This document shows positions 35,555-45,255 of a stretch of 64,000 nucleotides of DNA, piece after piece. Source of the DNA: Rhizobium tibeticum (GTDB lineage Bacteria > Pseudomonadota > Alphaproteobacteria > Rhizobiales > Rhizobiaceae); assembly GCF_900110205.1 (NCBI RefSeq), contig NZ_FOCV01000015.1:62001-126000 (forward strand). The letters run 5' to 3'. Position 1 is the first letter of the stretch. The number at the start of each line of letters is the position of its first letter. The position numbers were made by a program, and so were the translations under genes. Under the pieces are notes generated by a model. That model ran no database searches, was not told where the DNA came from, and saw only the letters and a program-made list of their open reading frames with translations.

Positions 35555-37890
35555 TCTGGGTTCCGCTCCTCGTTCTTGCATTGTCGGTTCTTGGACTTCC
35601 GATACTACGTGTATTTTGCCCGTCTTCCGACGTCACGTCAGCACCCGCCTACGGACTTGCAGCTGTTGTCTTGGTTGCATATACAATTTCGGCGAATTTC
35701 GGGTTGACCGGCGCCGATAGTACCGCGCTTTCGATCATCGCCTGGACGGTCGTTGCTCTCGTTTGGCTCTTACACACCGCCCTCAAAAAGCCAGCCTCGC
35801 GATACAGTGTGAACTATCGAAAGCTAGTACCGCTCTTGGCCATAGCGCCCGCATTGCTGATCCTTATTCCGGCAGCGCGCTACGGGATGCCAAACTTCTT
35901 TGGCTCTGTAAATTTCGATTTTTTTTACAATAGCCGTGACGCCGACTATTTGACGAATCACACTGCTCTCCAATTTACAGGCAAGACAGAAGAAATACTG
36001 CCGTTCATATGGAGCTCCGACGAGCAAGGCCGATTTGGGATCAACTTTCTCTCGGCGTTTTTTGTTAAATTCGTCGGATTTAATGCAGTTCATTTCAACG
36101 CCGTTCTAATTTCAACACTGATCGTCATTAATTCCCTAGCATTTTACTCCGTCTCCAGAGAATTATTCAAGTATTCTCGGGCCGTATCTGTGGCTTCTGT
36201 CTTTTGTATTATTTTATCGGCCGGATTCGCTCAAGGATACTCTTATTATCTTTTGGGTCAAATCAGTGCGATGCCACTTCTGAGCTTGAGTCTGATTGCT
36301 GGTCGGAGGGCGATTTTGCCCGCGAGTGATGATCCTTCGCGCGTGCATTCTTTGACAGCTATTATCTTTTTATTGAATGCCCTTTATGTCTTTTACGCTA
36401 TATTGGCTGTTTTTGGTGCCCTTATTATCGGCCTTGCCCTCATCCTTTCGACAATGCTGCGTCGCGTCCCACTTCGCAGATTCCTCCTGATTTCTTCACT
36501 ACTTGCCTGCGGAACGCTTGGGCTTTTTATTTTGCTGCGACTTTTTTCTTTAGATGCTTTGATGCAATCAGTAATGTCGTGGATTTCGCTTTCGCTGAAG
36601 ACAGCTTCGGCCGACGGATCAAGCCCAGCTATCTTCAGCGAGTATACCCTAGAGCCGTTCTTGTTGCTCTTATTTGGGGTCGTAAGCTATCCGGCAACTC
36701 AATCGCTTATGTCGCTGCTCGTCGGCTTTGGTCCGAATCGTGGCCTAATTTTGATCGTTGTCGGCCTTCTGACCTTTGTTTGCTTTGTGTTCGCGCTGCT
36801 GAGTTGTTTTAAGTACTCGCGGCTTCGTTGGCCCGAGATGGCGATCATCAGCAGTATTACGCTAATCTCCCTCGTTTCCTCATTCGTTTTTTTCATTACC
36901 GGGTCCGGCTATTCGATATTCAAGATAAGCAACTGGCTTATACCCTATCTTATGCCTGTTTTTCTTTCGGCGATCCTTGTCGCACTTGAGTTTCGTGGTA
37001 AGCGGCGTACCATTGTCGCCCTCCTGAGCGCGATTGTCCTCGCCGCAAACATCACGACAGCGGGCGCATACACTTCCCCATTTTGGCTGTTTTCGAAGAG
37101 TGAACGAGGTGTGAACGCTCGCAAGGTAAACGGGATGAAAGGCGTTAACGAACTGAAAGCAGCGTTGCTTCCCTACCCACACGCGGATTTATCATTCGAT
37201 TTGAAGAACGGCATACGCAACGCATGGATTGCAAATGAGTTCGCAGCCGATAGAAACGTTGGCTCTCTCACAAATAACTTACAGCCGTTGGCCGACCGGC
37301 GACTTCCTGCAATCCCTTGTGGCGAAAGACGCTGGTTGTCAGAGGGCACAATTTTGATCGCAGACGCTGAAGCTCAAGATATTTTTGCGGCAGGCGTGAA
37401 ATCCAACGCTTTCTTTGTAGGGCAATCCTATTCCGCCGCCTTTGTTTCAGATATCGATCAATATGCATATCTGGGACGTGGCGCATATTTAGTCGAAACG
37501 GTGCCTTTAGGAGTATCTATCGCCGATGGCTTCCCACGGACGTTTCGGTGGGTAGAACGCGGCGTCGAACTTTTCTACTTCACCCGCGTGTCTGGGAAAA
37601 TTGATTTGAGTTTCGATGTGGCGCCGGGTTACGTAGATGGGCCCACTCCACGAAATCTCACGCTTTCTGCACCTGGAATCACCAGCCAAGCCACGTTTGA
37701 TCAGCACCGTTGGCACCTGCAATTCAAGTCGTTGCGCGTTAGTCCTGGATTGAATTGCTTCTACATCGAATCGCCGGACAGGGTCGCGGCGAAACCACGC
37801 TTTGGAGCGGTCGTAAGGGCTGGGACCCAAATCGATTTTCGGCTGCTCAGCTTTGCAATCGCCAACATTGGCATATTTCAGCGAAATTGA
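35551..37890 (+). CDS. Large polytopic membrane protein, possible GT-C type transferase
   Basis: The 779-residue protein has about 12 membrane segments in the first 490 residues, then a soluble C-terminal domain of about 290 residues. The segment after the third helix (VNFDFFYNSRDADYLTNH) carries paired acidic residues in a loop, as in GT-C enzymes that use polyprenyl-phosphate sugars, but I recognise no defining family motif. Its start overlaps wecB (ATGA). The DNA is clearly richer in A+T than the flanks (many TTT and ATT codons), which suggests recent acquisition. Confidence 0.7.
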   Translation: MIWVPLLVLALSVLGLPILRVFCPSSDVTSAPAYGLAAVVLVAYTISANFGLTGADSTALSIIAWTVVALVWLLHTALKKPASRYSVNYRKLVPLLAIAPALLILIPAARYGMPNFFGSVNFDFFYNSRDADYLTNHTALQFTGKTEEILPFIWSSDEQGRFGINFLSAFFVKFVGFNAVHFNAVLISTLIVINSLAFYSVSRELFKYSRAVSVASVFCIILSAGFAQGYSYYLLGQISAMPLLSLSLIAGRRAILPASDDPSRVHSLTAIIFLLNALYVFYAILAVFGALIIGLALILSTMLRRVPLRRFLLISSLLACGTLGLFILLRLFSLDALMQSVMSWISLSLKTASADGSSPAIFSEYTLEPFLLLLFGVVSYPATQSLMSLLVGFGPNRGLILIVVGLLTFVCFVFALLSCFKYSRLRWPEMAIISSITLISLVSSFVFFITGSGYSIFKISNWLIPYLMPVFLSAILVALEFRGKRRTIVALLSAIVLAANITTAGAYTSPFWLFSKSERGVNARKVNGMKGVNELKAALLPYPHADLSFDLKNGIRNAWIANEFAADRNVGSLTNNLQPLADRRLPAIPCGERRWLSEGTILIADAEAQDIFAAGVKSNAFFVGQSYSAAFVSDIDQYAYLGRGAYLVETVPLGVSIADGFPRTFRWVERGVELFYFTRVSGKIDLSFDVAPGYVDGPTPRNLTLSAPGITSQATFDQHRWHLQFKSLRVSPGLNCFYIESPDRVAAKPRFGAVVRAGTQIDFRLLSFAIANIGIFQRN

Positions 37891-37901
37891 AGGCTCGGCA
37901 C

Positions 37902-38879
37902 ATGACTCTCCTCGCTCGCGTCAAACCGATTATGTTTGTTGTAGCCAAGCTGGCCATGTCGGCGGGAGCGATCTACTTTCTGTTGCAACGCGTGAATATT
38001 CAGCAAGTTTTGAGTTTTAGAGTTGTGAACTTTCCGGCTTTAGCTCTCGCGGTGCTGGCTGCAATGGGCTTGGTCTTCCTTCAGGCAGTTCGTTGGTATT
38101 TGGTGGCCAACTCGAGCGGCATCGCCATTAACCTTCGAAAAGCAATCATAGCCGTTTGGTTTGGGCATTTTCTTAACAACCTTTTGCCGACATCTACAGC
38201 AGGCGATGTGGTTAGAAACTACACATTGAAATACGAGAGCGGCGCTCAAGGCCGCTGGGTGGGTGTACTCATCACCGAGAAATTTGCGGCAATGTTTACA
38301 GCACTGATTGTCGCGACTAGCACAGCGCTCGTGGCAGGATTGCCGGGCATGCCTCGCGAGGTAACGCTCTTGGTGATACTTGTGCTCGCGGCAATGATGG
38401 CAGGATATCTTTGCCTTTGGTTTATCAAGAAGGCATTTTCTTCGCATTTATCACACAGAATCCGAACTTACCTTGCAGAAACCATAGCTGCTATAGCTAC
38501 GCTCGCTTCGACGAGCCTTGGGCGTTGGGCGCTTATTTGCTCGCTGGCCGTTAACCTCGGAATGGCGATGATATTCTACATGTCCTCCGTCATCGTTGGC
38601 GTGCATGTAGATTTAAGTTATTGTTTTTTTGTCGTTCCTGTCTTTTCTGTAATTGCCTCGCTTCCCATCTCCTATGGGGGCTGGGGCGTTAGGGAGCTGA
38701 GCGGGGTTCACTTGCTCGGACTACTCGGAATTGCGTCAGATGCTGCGTTTGCGGTAACAGTTGTATATGGTGTGATAAATCTTCTTTCGTGCATACCAGG
38801 GTTGCTCGCGGGACGAATTTTTGTAAAAAGCACGAAACTGCAGCGCTCTGCTCACAAAATTGGGACAGTTCGCCGTTAA
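37902..38879 (+). CDS. Lysylphosphatidylglycerol synthase TM-domain/UPF0104 membrane protein
   Basis: The 325-residue protein has about eight membrane segments and family motifs seen in UPF0104/AglD-type proteins, including [16 protein letters not shown] and [14 protein letters not shown]. It lacks the C-terminal catalytic domain of MprF, so it is a stand-alone integral membrane protein, possibly handling lipid-linked sugars. ATG 37902 lies 11 bases after the previous stop; a longer frame to 37755 lies inside the previous gene. A+T-rich like its neighbour. Confidence 0.8.
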   Translation: MTLLARVKPIMFVVAKLAMSAGAIYFLLQRVNIQQVLSFRVVNFPALALAVLAAMGLVFLQAVRWYLVANSSGIAINLRKAIIAVWFGHFLNNLLPTSTAGDVVRNYTLKYESGAQGRWVGVLITEKFAAMFTALIVATSTALVAGLPGMPREVTLLVILVLAAMMAGYLCLWFIKKAFSSHLSHRIRTYLAETIAAIATLASTSLGRWALICSLAVNLGMAMIFYMSSVIVGVHVDLSYCFFVVPVFSVIASLPISYGGWGVRELSGVHLLGLLGIASDAAFAVTVVYGVINLLSCIPGLLAGRIFVKSTKLQRSAHKIGTVRR

Positions 38880-38908
38880 GATCACACGAAAATCGGGACC
38901 TTACAACG

Positions 38909-40003
38909 ATGAAAGAAAGCAACCGGGTCGCCCTCATCACCGGCGTTACGGGTCAAGACGGGTCATACCTGGCGGAATTCCTCCTTCAGAAAGGTTACGA
39001 AGTTCATGGAATCAAGAGACGCGCGTCTCTTTTCAATACCGACCGTATTGACCATCTTTATCAAGATCCGCATGAATCTGGACGTCGATTCGTGCTCCAC
39101 TATGGAGATATGACAGACTCGTCGAGTCTCACACGCATTATCCAGCAGGTTCAGCCGGACGAAATCTACAATCTCGCGGCACAGTCCCATGTTGCCGTTT
39201 CCTTTGAAGAGCCGGAATATACAGCGAATTCCGATGCACTTGGGGCGTTGCGGATTCTTGAAGCCATTCGTATCCTCGGCCTGGAGAAAAAGACCCGCTT
39301 CTATCAAGCATCGACCTCAGAGTTGTACGGGCTCGTACAGGAAATTCCCCAACGCGAAACGACGCCGTTCTACCCGCGATCACCGTATGCAGTGGCTAAG
39401 CTTTATGCTTACTGGATCACCGTAAACTACCGAGAAGCTTATGGCATCTATGCGTGCAACGGCATTCTCTTCAACCATGAAAGCCCCGTACGCGGGGAGA
39501 CGTTTGTCACTCGTAAGATCACGCGCGCCATCGCGCGGATCAAGCTAGGCTTGCAGGATTGCCTTTATCTCGGGAATCTGGACGCCAAACGCGACTGGGG
39601 TCACGCAAAAGACTACGTCGAAATGCAATGGCTAATGTTGCAGCAGGACCAGGCAGAGGACTTTGTCATAGCCACGGGAGTGCAATACAGCGTTCGCGAG
39701 TTCGTCGATGCAGCCGCTCAGGAAGTCGGCCTGACGATAACGTGGAAGGGTCAAGGCGCTGACGAGAAAGGCTATGATGTCGACGGCAAATGTATTGTTT
39801 CCGTTGACCCGCGTTACTTCCGACCAACCGAGGTGGAAACGCTGCTAGGCGATGCCTCAAAGGCAAAAGAGAAGCTAGGGTGGACCCCTAAAATCACCTT
39901 CAAAGAACTTGTCACGGAAATGATGCGTGAAGATCTAAAGTCTGCTGAACGCGATGAGTTGGTCAAGCGTCATGGTTTCTCAGCCTATGACTATCACGAG
40001 TAA
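38909..40003 (+). CDS. gmd: GDP-mannose 4,6-dehydratase
   Basis: The 364-residue protein converts GDP-mannose to GDP-4-keto-6-deoxymannose with bound NADP. It has [18 protein letters not shown] at the N-terminus, [16 protein letters not shown], and the [10 protein letters not shown] catalytic YxxxK, which are near-invariant in Gmd. ATG 38909 gives the normal Gmd start; the frame to 38789 overlaps the previous gene. It precedes fcl by 4 bases, so GDP-fucose is the likely product of the pair. The GDP-mannose supply gene is not in the window apart from a remnant at 21.3 kb. Confidence 0.95.
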   Translation: MKESNRVALITGVTGQDGSYLAEFLLQKGYEVHGIKRRASLFNTDRIDHLYQDPHESGRRFVLHYGDMTDSSSLTRIIQQVQPDEIYNLAAQSHVAVSFEEPEYTANSDALGALRILEAIRILGLEKKTRFYQASTSELYGLVQEIPQRETTPFYPRSPYAVAKLYAYWITVNYREAYGIYACNGILFNHESPVRGETFVTRKITRAIARIKLGLQDCLYLGNLDAKRDWGHAKDYVEMQWLMLQQDQAEDFVIATGVQYSVREFVDAAAQEVGLTITWKGQGADEKGYDVDGKCIVSVDPRYFRPTEVETLLGDASKAKEKLGWTPKITFKELVTEMMREDLKSAERDELVKRHGFSAYDYHE

Positions 40004-40007
40004 GAGT

Positions 40008-40940
40008 ATGGACAAGACGGCAAAGATTTTTGTCGCGGGACACCGCGGCATGGTTGGTTCCGCAATCGTGCGCCGCTTGGTGCAGGCAAGCTACACGAAT
40101 GTGCTCACAAGGACGCACGCAGAGCTTGATCTGATCAATCAACGCGCCGTGCAGGATTTCCTGGTCGCAGAAAAGCCGGACTTCATATTCCTGGCAGCGG
40201 CGAAGGTCGGAGGGATTCATGCAAACAATACCTTCCGCGCCGACTTCCTCTACCAGAACTTGATGATTGAAGCGAACATCGTGCATGCAGCTTGGGTCGC
40301 TGGCGTACAGCAGATGCTTTTCCTAGGCTCAAGTTGCATCTATCCACGTGACTGTCCACAGCCCATTCGGGAAGAATATCTGCTCACGGGACCACTTGAG
40401 CAGACGAATGAACCGTACGCGATCGCAAAAATCGCCGGCATCAAGCTTTGCGAAAACTATAACAGGCAGTACGGGACGCGGTTTGCCTCCGCCATGCCGA
40501 CGAATCTTTACGGGCCGAACGATAACTACGATCTGAACAACAGCCATGTCCTGCCCGCATTGATTCGCAAGGCCCACGAAGCAAAGCTTCGGCGCGATAG
40601 CGAGTTGCTCGTCTGGGGCTCGGGTCAGCCGATGCGCGAATTCCTTTACGTTGACGACATGGCTGACGCGTGTGTCTTCCTTATGGAGAACGGCGTTTCT
40701 GAAGGATTGTTCAACGTCGGAACCGGCGAAGACGTCACAATTCGCGAACTGGCAGAAACGGTGATGGACGTTGTCGGCTTTGATGGCAACATCGTGTATG
40801 ACCGCAGCAAGCCCGACGGTACCCCGCGCAAACTGCTGAGCGTCGATCGCTTGAATTCTCTTGGCTGGAAAGCTGAAACCTCACTGAGGGACGGGATCGC
40901 CAGAGCTTACGCGGACTTCCGATCGCGGTTTCCCGACTAG
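40008..40940 (+). CDS. fcl: GDP-L-fucose synthase
   Basis: The 310-residue SDR protein epimerises and reduces GDP-4-keto-6-deoxymannose to GDP-L-fucose. It has [23 protein letters not shown], the catalytic YAIAKIAG (YxxxK) and the [13 protein letters not shown] stretch typical of WcaG/Fcl. ATG 40008 directly follows the gmd stop with GAGTAAGAG before it; the longer frame from 39954 lies inside gmd. It implies fucose, or a derivative, in the polysaccharide. Confidence 0.94.
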   Translation: MDKTAKIFVAGHRGMVGSAIVRRLVQASYTNVLTRTHAELDLINQRAVQDFLVAEKPDFIFLAAAKVGGIHANNTFRADFLYQNLMIEANIVHAAWVAGVQQMLFLGSSCIYPRDCPQPIREEYLLTGPLEQTNEPYAIAKIAGIKLCENYNRQYGTRFASAMPTNLYGPNDNYDLNNSHVLPALIRKAHEAKLRRDSELLVWGSGQPMREFLYVDDMADACVFLMENGVSEGLFNVGTGEDVTIRELAETVMDVVGFDGNIVYDRSKPDGTPRKLLSVDRLNSLGWKAETSLRDGIARAYADFRSRFPD

Positions 40941-40943
40941 AAG

Positions 40944-41687
40944 ATGACCACCCCGCTCGTTACGGTCGCCGTCCCGTCATATAACCAAGCACGCTTCCTC
41001 AACGAGGCTCTTGCTTCGATATTCGAGCAAGACTTGCCGTTGGAGGTATTTGTGATGGACGGAGGGTCGTCCGATGGCTCGGTCGATGTAATCCGCAGCT
41101 GGGAACACAGACTCGCGGGGTGGCGCAGTCGACCCGATGAAGGACAGGCTGCCGCCATTAACGAAGGCATCGCGCGGGGCACCGCACCTTTCGTTTGCTG
41201 GTTGAACAGCGACGATTGGTTTCTGCCAGGAGGATTGAATTGCCTCCTCAGGGAACTTGAGAGCGAAAAAAGTGCCCCTGCAGCGTACGGCCGTTCCTGG
41301 AACTTCATCGAAAACACTGGCAAACGTTTCCCGGTTTGGGTCGAGCCTTTCAGTGAGAGAAGACTAGCGCTGCGCTGCATCGTTTCACAGCCGGCAACCC
41401 TTATCAGGCGCTCCGCGTGGGAAACGGCCGGCGGCCTAGACGCCAGCCTGCATATGGTGATGGACTATGACCTGTGGTGGAAGCTATTCAAAAGGATCGG
41501 TCCCCTACACTATGTCAATGAGTTCGTTGCGGTGAACCGTGAACACGAACTGACAAAAACCCGCACACTTCGCCGGAGGCACTACTGCGAAGCTATTGCG
41601 ATCGTACGCAAATATCACGGTAGCGTGCCCCTCAAATGGTGGCTTCTACAGCCCTATGCGGTCTGGTATAAGGCGCTGCGAGGCTAA
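40944..41687 (+). CDS. Glycosyltransferase family 2
   Basis: The 247-residue protein has VTVAVPSYNQARFLNEAL, VMDGGSSDGSVDVIRSW and the WLNSDDWFLPGGL metal site, a complete GT2 domain. It is similar in motif style to the GT2 half of 31848-33557 and may be a related copy with another acceptor. It begins 3 bases after fcl, so it could be the fucosyl or last transferase of the operon; that is inference. It converges with the GT4 gene and overlaps it by 4 bases. Confidence 0.85.
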   Translation: MTTPLVTVAVPSYNQARFLNEALASIFEQDLPLEVFVMDGGSSDGSVDVIRSWEHRLAGWRSRPDEGQAAAINEGIARGTAPFVCWLNSDDWFLPGGLNCLLRELESEKSAPAAYGRSWNFIENTGKRFPVWVEPFSERRLALRCIVSQPATLIRRSAWETAGGLDASLHMVMDYDLWWKLFKRIGPLHYVNEFVAVNREHELTKTRTLRRRHYCEAIAIVRKYHGSVPLKWWLLQPYAVWYKALRG

Positions 41688-42808
41688 GCCGGGTGAAGCT
41701 GTAGCAGCTGGTGGTAAAGCTCAGAATAGGCGCCTGCCATTTTGTCAGCCGTGAAATTCGCGAGATAGCGATCTTTTGCGTTGCGTCCGTATTGAAGGGC
41801 GGCGGATGCATCGCTACGGCAAAGCGTTTCTAGCGCTTCTGCTAGCGCCAAAGGATCACTAGCTGGGACAACGATGCCGGTTTCTAGCGACCGGTTGACA
41901 TAGCTAGTCCCTGTCCCAATTTCGCAAGAAATCATCGGTTTTCCAAACATCGCAGCCTCCACAAGCGCAAGACCGAAGGCCTCAGACCGCAAATGCGATG
42001 GAAAGACGAAGCCGGTGCTCAGCTCAAGAAGAGCGGATTTGTCCGCGTCTGGCAACGCTCCAAGGAAATGGACATTTCCAAGGCTGTGCTCCTTTGCATA
42101 GGCCTTCAACGACGCTTCCATTGGCCCCTGCCCAACTAGCAGGATATCATGGTCCGTCTGCTTTGCAGCCTCCAAGAGTATGTGGACACCCTTGTAGTAG
42201 CGAAGGACACCAACAAAGAGGAAAAATGGCTTCGGAAACCTCTCGCGCCAGCGTGCCTTCACATCGGCAGAAGCGCGCGGGTAATCCCCTTCGTCCAGCC
42301 CCAGCGGGATGAGCGTGGTTTTGCTCCTATAGCGCTGCAGTACGTCGCTGGTCGCCAGGTAGTTCGGTGACGTGGCCACAATTCTGTCAACACTTGTTAG
42401 AAAGCGATGCATGAGCGGCCGATAGAGCTGCAAGAGGATCCGCTGCTTGACGATATCGGAGTGGTAGGTAACGACAGTCGGTTTTTTCAAGCGCGAAGTG
42501 AGGTGGACAACATCCATTACCGGCCAGGGAAAGTGGTAATGCACTATGTCGGCCTTGTCGCTTAGGTCTCGAAACCGTCGAAAGACCTCCCGAGAAAAGC
42601 CCGTCGAGGCAAATTCAAAATCGAGTTTGGCTTTGTGAGCGATATGACCATCAAACTCCCGGGTGTTCTGCTCAGGCGTGCTACTCAGGGAGAGCACGTC
42701 GGATTCGATCCCGTAATTGGCGGTTCCCTTAGCAATTGCGTGGATTGTCCGCTCAACTCCCCCAAAAGTATCAGGCCAATAAGTCTTGAAGAAATGTAGA
42801 ACCCGCAT
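41684..42808 (-). CDS. Glycosyltransferase family 4
   Basis: The 374-residue protein has the GT4 features FFKTYWPDTFGGVERTIHAIA, a central FLFVGVLRYYKGVHILLEA and PSHLRSEAFGLALVEAAMFGKP with the ExxE-type contacts. It resembles mannosyl- or rhamnosyl-transferases of O-antigen clusters. It is on the opposite strand, facing the operon from 28971, and probably has its own promoter upstream of 42808. ATG 42808 gives a normal first strand. Donor unknown. Confidence 0.86.
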   Translation of the reverse strand: MRVLHFFKTYWPDTFGGVERTIHAIAKGTANYGIESDVLSLSSTPEQNTREFDGHIAHKAKLDFEFASTGFSREVFRRFRDLSDKADIVHYHFPWPVMDVVHLTSRLKKPTVVTYHSDIVKQRILLQLYRPLMHRFLTSVDRIVATSPNYLATSDVLQRYRSKTTLIPLGLDEGDYPRASADVKARWRERFPKPFFLFVGVLRYYKGVHILLEAAKQTDHDILLVGQGPMEASLKAYAKEHSLGNVHFLGALPDADKSALLELSTGFVFPSHLRSEAFGLALVEAAMFGKPMISCEIGTGTSYVNRSLETGIVVPASDPLALAEALETLCRSDASAALQYGRNAKDRYLANFTADKMAGAYSELYHQLLQLHPA

Positions 42809-43216
42809 CTCACTCCAAACGCCGGGTCATGTAGCTCGCCGGTCTTCGATATGTTCAAATCATTCCGCCTGTACGGCAATCATCGGATAAGCGTTGCCTT
42901 CGTAGCCTCACGAACGCGGAACAGATGACGTCGCTCCTGCCGGACGCCCATATAAGCAAAGGCTCGGAAAATAGCAGCCCTTATTAGGAGCGAAGTGAAA
43001 GGTCTTGCAGAAGCAAATGAAGCAGCTTGGCGCGCGGCGACATGGGAACAATGCATGCCGTCGGGTATGGCGTTTAACCAGGGCCACGTCTCACAGTCCA
43101 TTGCGCTTTCCCGCCCGGTCGGCATATTTTCTCGTTATCGAAGGAGGCGCGCAATGAAGCGACAGGGGCCCTGGCTTTGTCGGTAGAGCCACGAGAGCAC
43201 GAAACAGCGTTCCTTG
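42809..43216. other. Intergenic region, one weak small ORF
   Basis: About 400 bases without a supported gene. A GTG at 42995 preceded by AGGAG opens a 63-codon plus-strand frame (to 43186), and an ideal AAGGAGG lies before ATG 43154, which opens only 10 codons in the same frame. Both look like remnants; the promoter of the GT4 gene at 42808 should lie at the left end. Confidence 0.3.
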
Positions 43217-43465
43217 CTAGCTGAAATGCCAGTCCTTCATCGGTCGCGACGACGACAAGTAATCGCACGCGTCGAACTTCTCCACTATTCGCTCTAGGGA
43301 TCGAATGGTTTCCTCGCACGTCTCAAGTTTGTGGCTGGTAACATCCACCTTCTGGCCGGTGACTGCGTCGACTTCGACGCAGCGTGTATTACCCTGTCGC
43401 ATCTGGACTACCAACGAGACGTACTTCTCGTGCTCCCGATAGAGTAAGTTTTTCAGGTTCCCCAT
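43217..43465 (-). CDS. Small hypothetical protein, 82 residues
   Basis: I do not recognise the family. The product is soluble, charged and mostly helical by composition, with a segment MRQGNTRCVEVDAVTGQKVD and a heptad-like ETIRSLERIVEKF. The start is decided by a perfect AAGGAGG 7 bases before ATG 43465; the longer frame to 43510 has no site. It stands alone between the polysaccharide cluster and the mobile elements. Confidence 0.65.
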   Translation of the reverse strand: MGNLKNLLYREHEKYVSLVVQMRQGNTRCVEVDAVTGQKVDVTSHKLETCEETIRSLERIVEKFDACDYLSSSRPMKDWHFS

Positions 43466-43628
43466 CACCTGCCTCCTTACGCCAAATGAAAGCCTACTTT
43501 TAGGCTGCAACCAATACGATTACATATCTGCGCTGCGAGAGCAAGCAAGGATTGAATGCGAGGTAGAAAGCGCGCCGCGGCAGCGGCCTTGCTCCGCGTC
43601 CACAAAAATTCTCGACAGGATCAGCATG

Positions 43629-43730
43629 CGTATTCCAGTGATGCCGGACGGCTAGTTTTGCCTGAAGCCGGACAGGTATTCCGATCTCATGCCGGCCAGC
43701 ATTCCGATTTGAAGGCGGCCATTTCTCGGA
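43629..43730. repeat. Degenerate repeats resembling an IS21-type element end
   Basis: Three imperfect units of about 23 bases of the form TATTCCGAT-x-TCATGCCGGCCAG lie at about 43631, 43677 and 43700. IS21-family elements carry several such repeats at each end. No istA or istB is present, so this would be a remnant. The rest of 43466-44097 has no gene I can support. Confidence 0.4.
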
Positions 43731-44097
43731 CTGATCCTGCGTCTGTTTGATGTTGGATCCGGTTTTGTTTCGGGTCAAGCGTGCGGCGTTATGTCGGCGC
43801 GGTAACGAAGCCGTCGATTCAATGGGTGCAGTCCTCAACCGGCTGAATGGACCTCAATGGCTCGGTGCGGCACGTGGCGAAGCGTAGCTCTTCAATCCTG
43901 GAGCGCGAAGGCGCCCACCCGTGCGACTGCAGGCGCGAGCGACGGGGTCAGAAGCCGCATAATACCCGCCACACTTGTTACTCCCACCGTTCGCTTTTCG
44001 GTGCCAAACTTCTTCTTGGTCGATCGGAAGCGATGCGCAACCAAGGGCGACGGTCCAACCGGAGGCGCAAGAATTCAACTCAGGAGGTTTTAAAGCC

Positions 44098-44877
44098 ATG
44101 ACTACATCAGTCGAGAACATGGGGAAGCGCGACCAACCCATCATCCACACGCCGCCGGTCGTATCGCCGCAGGCTTGGGAAACAGCTCGCGAACAGTTGC
44201 TCGTCAAGGAAAAAGCCCAGACGCGCGCCCGCGATGCCTTGGCTGCAGAGCGGCGGCGAATGCCATGGATGGCCGCGGAGAAGCCGTATGTCTTCGAGGG
44301 CACCGCTGGCAAGGCCAGTCTGGTCGACCTCTTCGACGGTCGACGCCAACTGATTGTCTACCGAGCTTTTTTCGAGCCCGGAGTCTTTGGTTGGCCCGAC
44401 CACGCCTGCCGGGGCTGTTCCATGGTAGCCGATCAGGTCGCCCACGTCGCTCACTTAAACGCCCGCGACACCACTCTCGTCTTCGTCTCGCGTGCTCCCC
44501 AGGCGGATATCGTGCGGCTGAAGGCCCGGATGGGGTGGGAAATGCCTTGGTTCACGCTCACGGACACCTTCGATGCGGACTTCGGAGTGGACGAGTGGCA
44601 CGGCACGAACGTGTTCTATCGCGACGGCAATCGCGTATTCCGCACGTACTTCATCAATAACCGCGGCGACGAGCAGATGGGCAACACCTGGAACTACCTC
44701 GACATCACGCCACTGGGCCGACAGGAGGTGTGGGAGGACTCTCCCAAAGGCTATCCCCAGACGCCAACATACAAATGGTGGAACTGGCACGACAGCTACG
44801 TCGCAAATGCAGCCCCCGACAAAAGATGGGTCGAGGTGTCAGACGCCGGAGAGTCAGCGTTCCGGAACCAGCACTGA
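44098..44877 (+). CDS. DUF899-family thioredoxin-like protein
   Basis: The 259-residue protein matches the DUF899 family: HVVSPQAWETAR-like start, LLVKEKAQTRARDALAAERRR, then LVDLFDGRRQLIVYRAFF and GCSMVADQVAHVAHLNARDT. The family has a thioredoxin-like fold without the classical CXXC pair; here CRGC (about residue 107) is present in the usual place. Its role is unknown and it is often acquired with accessory DNA. AGGAGG 10 bases before ATG 44098 decides the start; the frame to 43975 is not supported. Confidence 0.88.
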   Translation: MTTSVENMGKRDQPIIHTPPVVSPQAWETAREQLLVKEKAQTRARDALAAERRRMPWMAAEKPYVFEGTAGKASLVDLFDGRRQLIVYRAFFEPGVFGWPDHACRGCSMVADQVAHVAHLNARDTTLVFVSRAPQADIVRLKARMGWEMPWFTLTDTFDADFGVDEWHGTNVFYRDGNRVFRTYFINNRGDEQMGNTWNYLDITPLGRQEVWEDSPKGYPQTPTYKWWNWHDSYVANAAPDKRWVEVSDAGESAFRNQH

Positions 44878-45021
44878 GCGCAAAGCCCAGATCCAGTCCG
44901 TTTGCTTTGCCTTGCCGAAAATATCTCGGAAAGGCACGCGGAAACTTTAGCGGGACGCTTACAACGTAAGCATACGCTGAAGGCCGCAGGATATTAGGCG
45001 GGGGCATGTTATCATTGCGGC

Positions 45022-45255
45022 ATGGAGATCGATGCGGACAAGATCGACGACGCTGTCTTAGCGCTACTATGGCTGACCCTGCATGATGGGCGTCGGGCGT
45101 GGAAAGGTTTTGATTGGGATACGACAGATCGATTGTTCAAGAAGGGCCTGATCGGCGACCCGGCGAACAAGACGAAGTCATTGATCTTGACGGATGAAGG
45201 CCTCCAGCGCTCGGAGGAGCTCTTTCGGGCATTGTTTACGCGGCCGCCGCGATAG
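45022..45255 (+). CDS. DUF6429 family protein
   Basis: The 77-residue product (MEIDADKIDDAVLALLWLTLH, FDWDTTDRLFKKGLI, LTDEGL) matches the DUF6429 pattern and reads like a small winged-helix protein, but its function is unknown. It lies inside the IS66 boundaries and overlaps the tnpC end by 20 bases on the opposite strand, so it is a passenger of the element. No clear ribosome binding site is seen before ATG 45022. Confidence 0.75.
   Translation: MEIDADKIDDAVLALLWLTLHDGRRAWKGFDWDTTDRLFKKGLIGDPANKTKSLILTDEGLQRSEELFRALFTRPPR

Noticed and set aside
43500..43838. Minus-strand 112-codon frame
   Set aside because: Covers the degenerate IS21-like repeats, so is unlikely to be coding.
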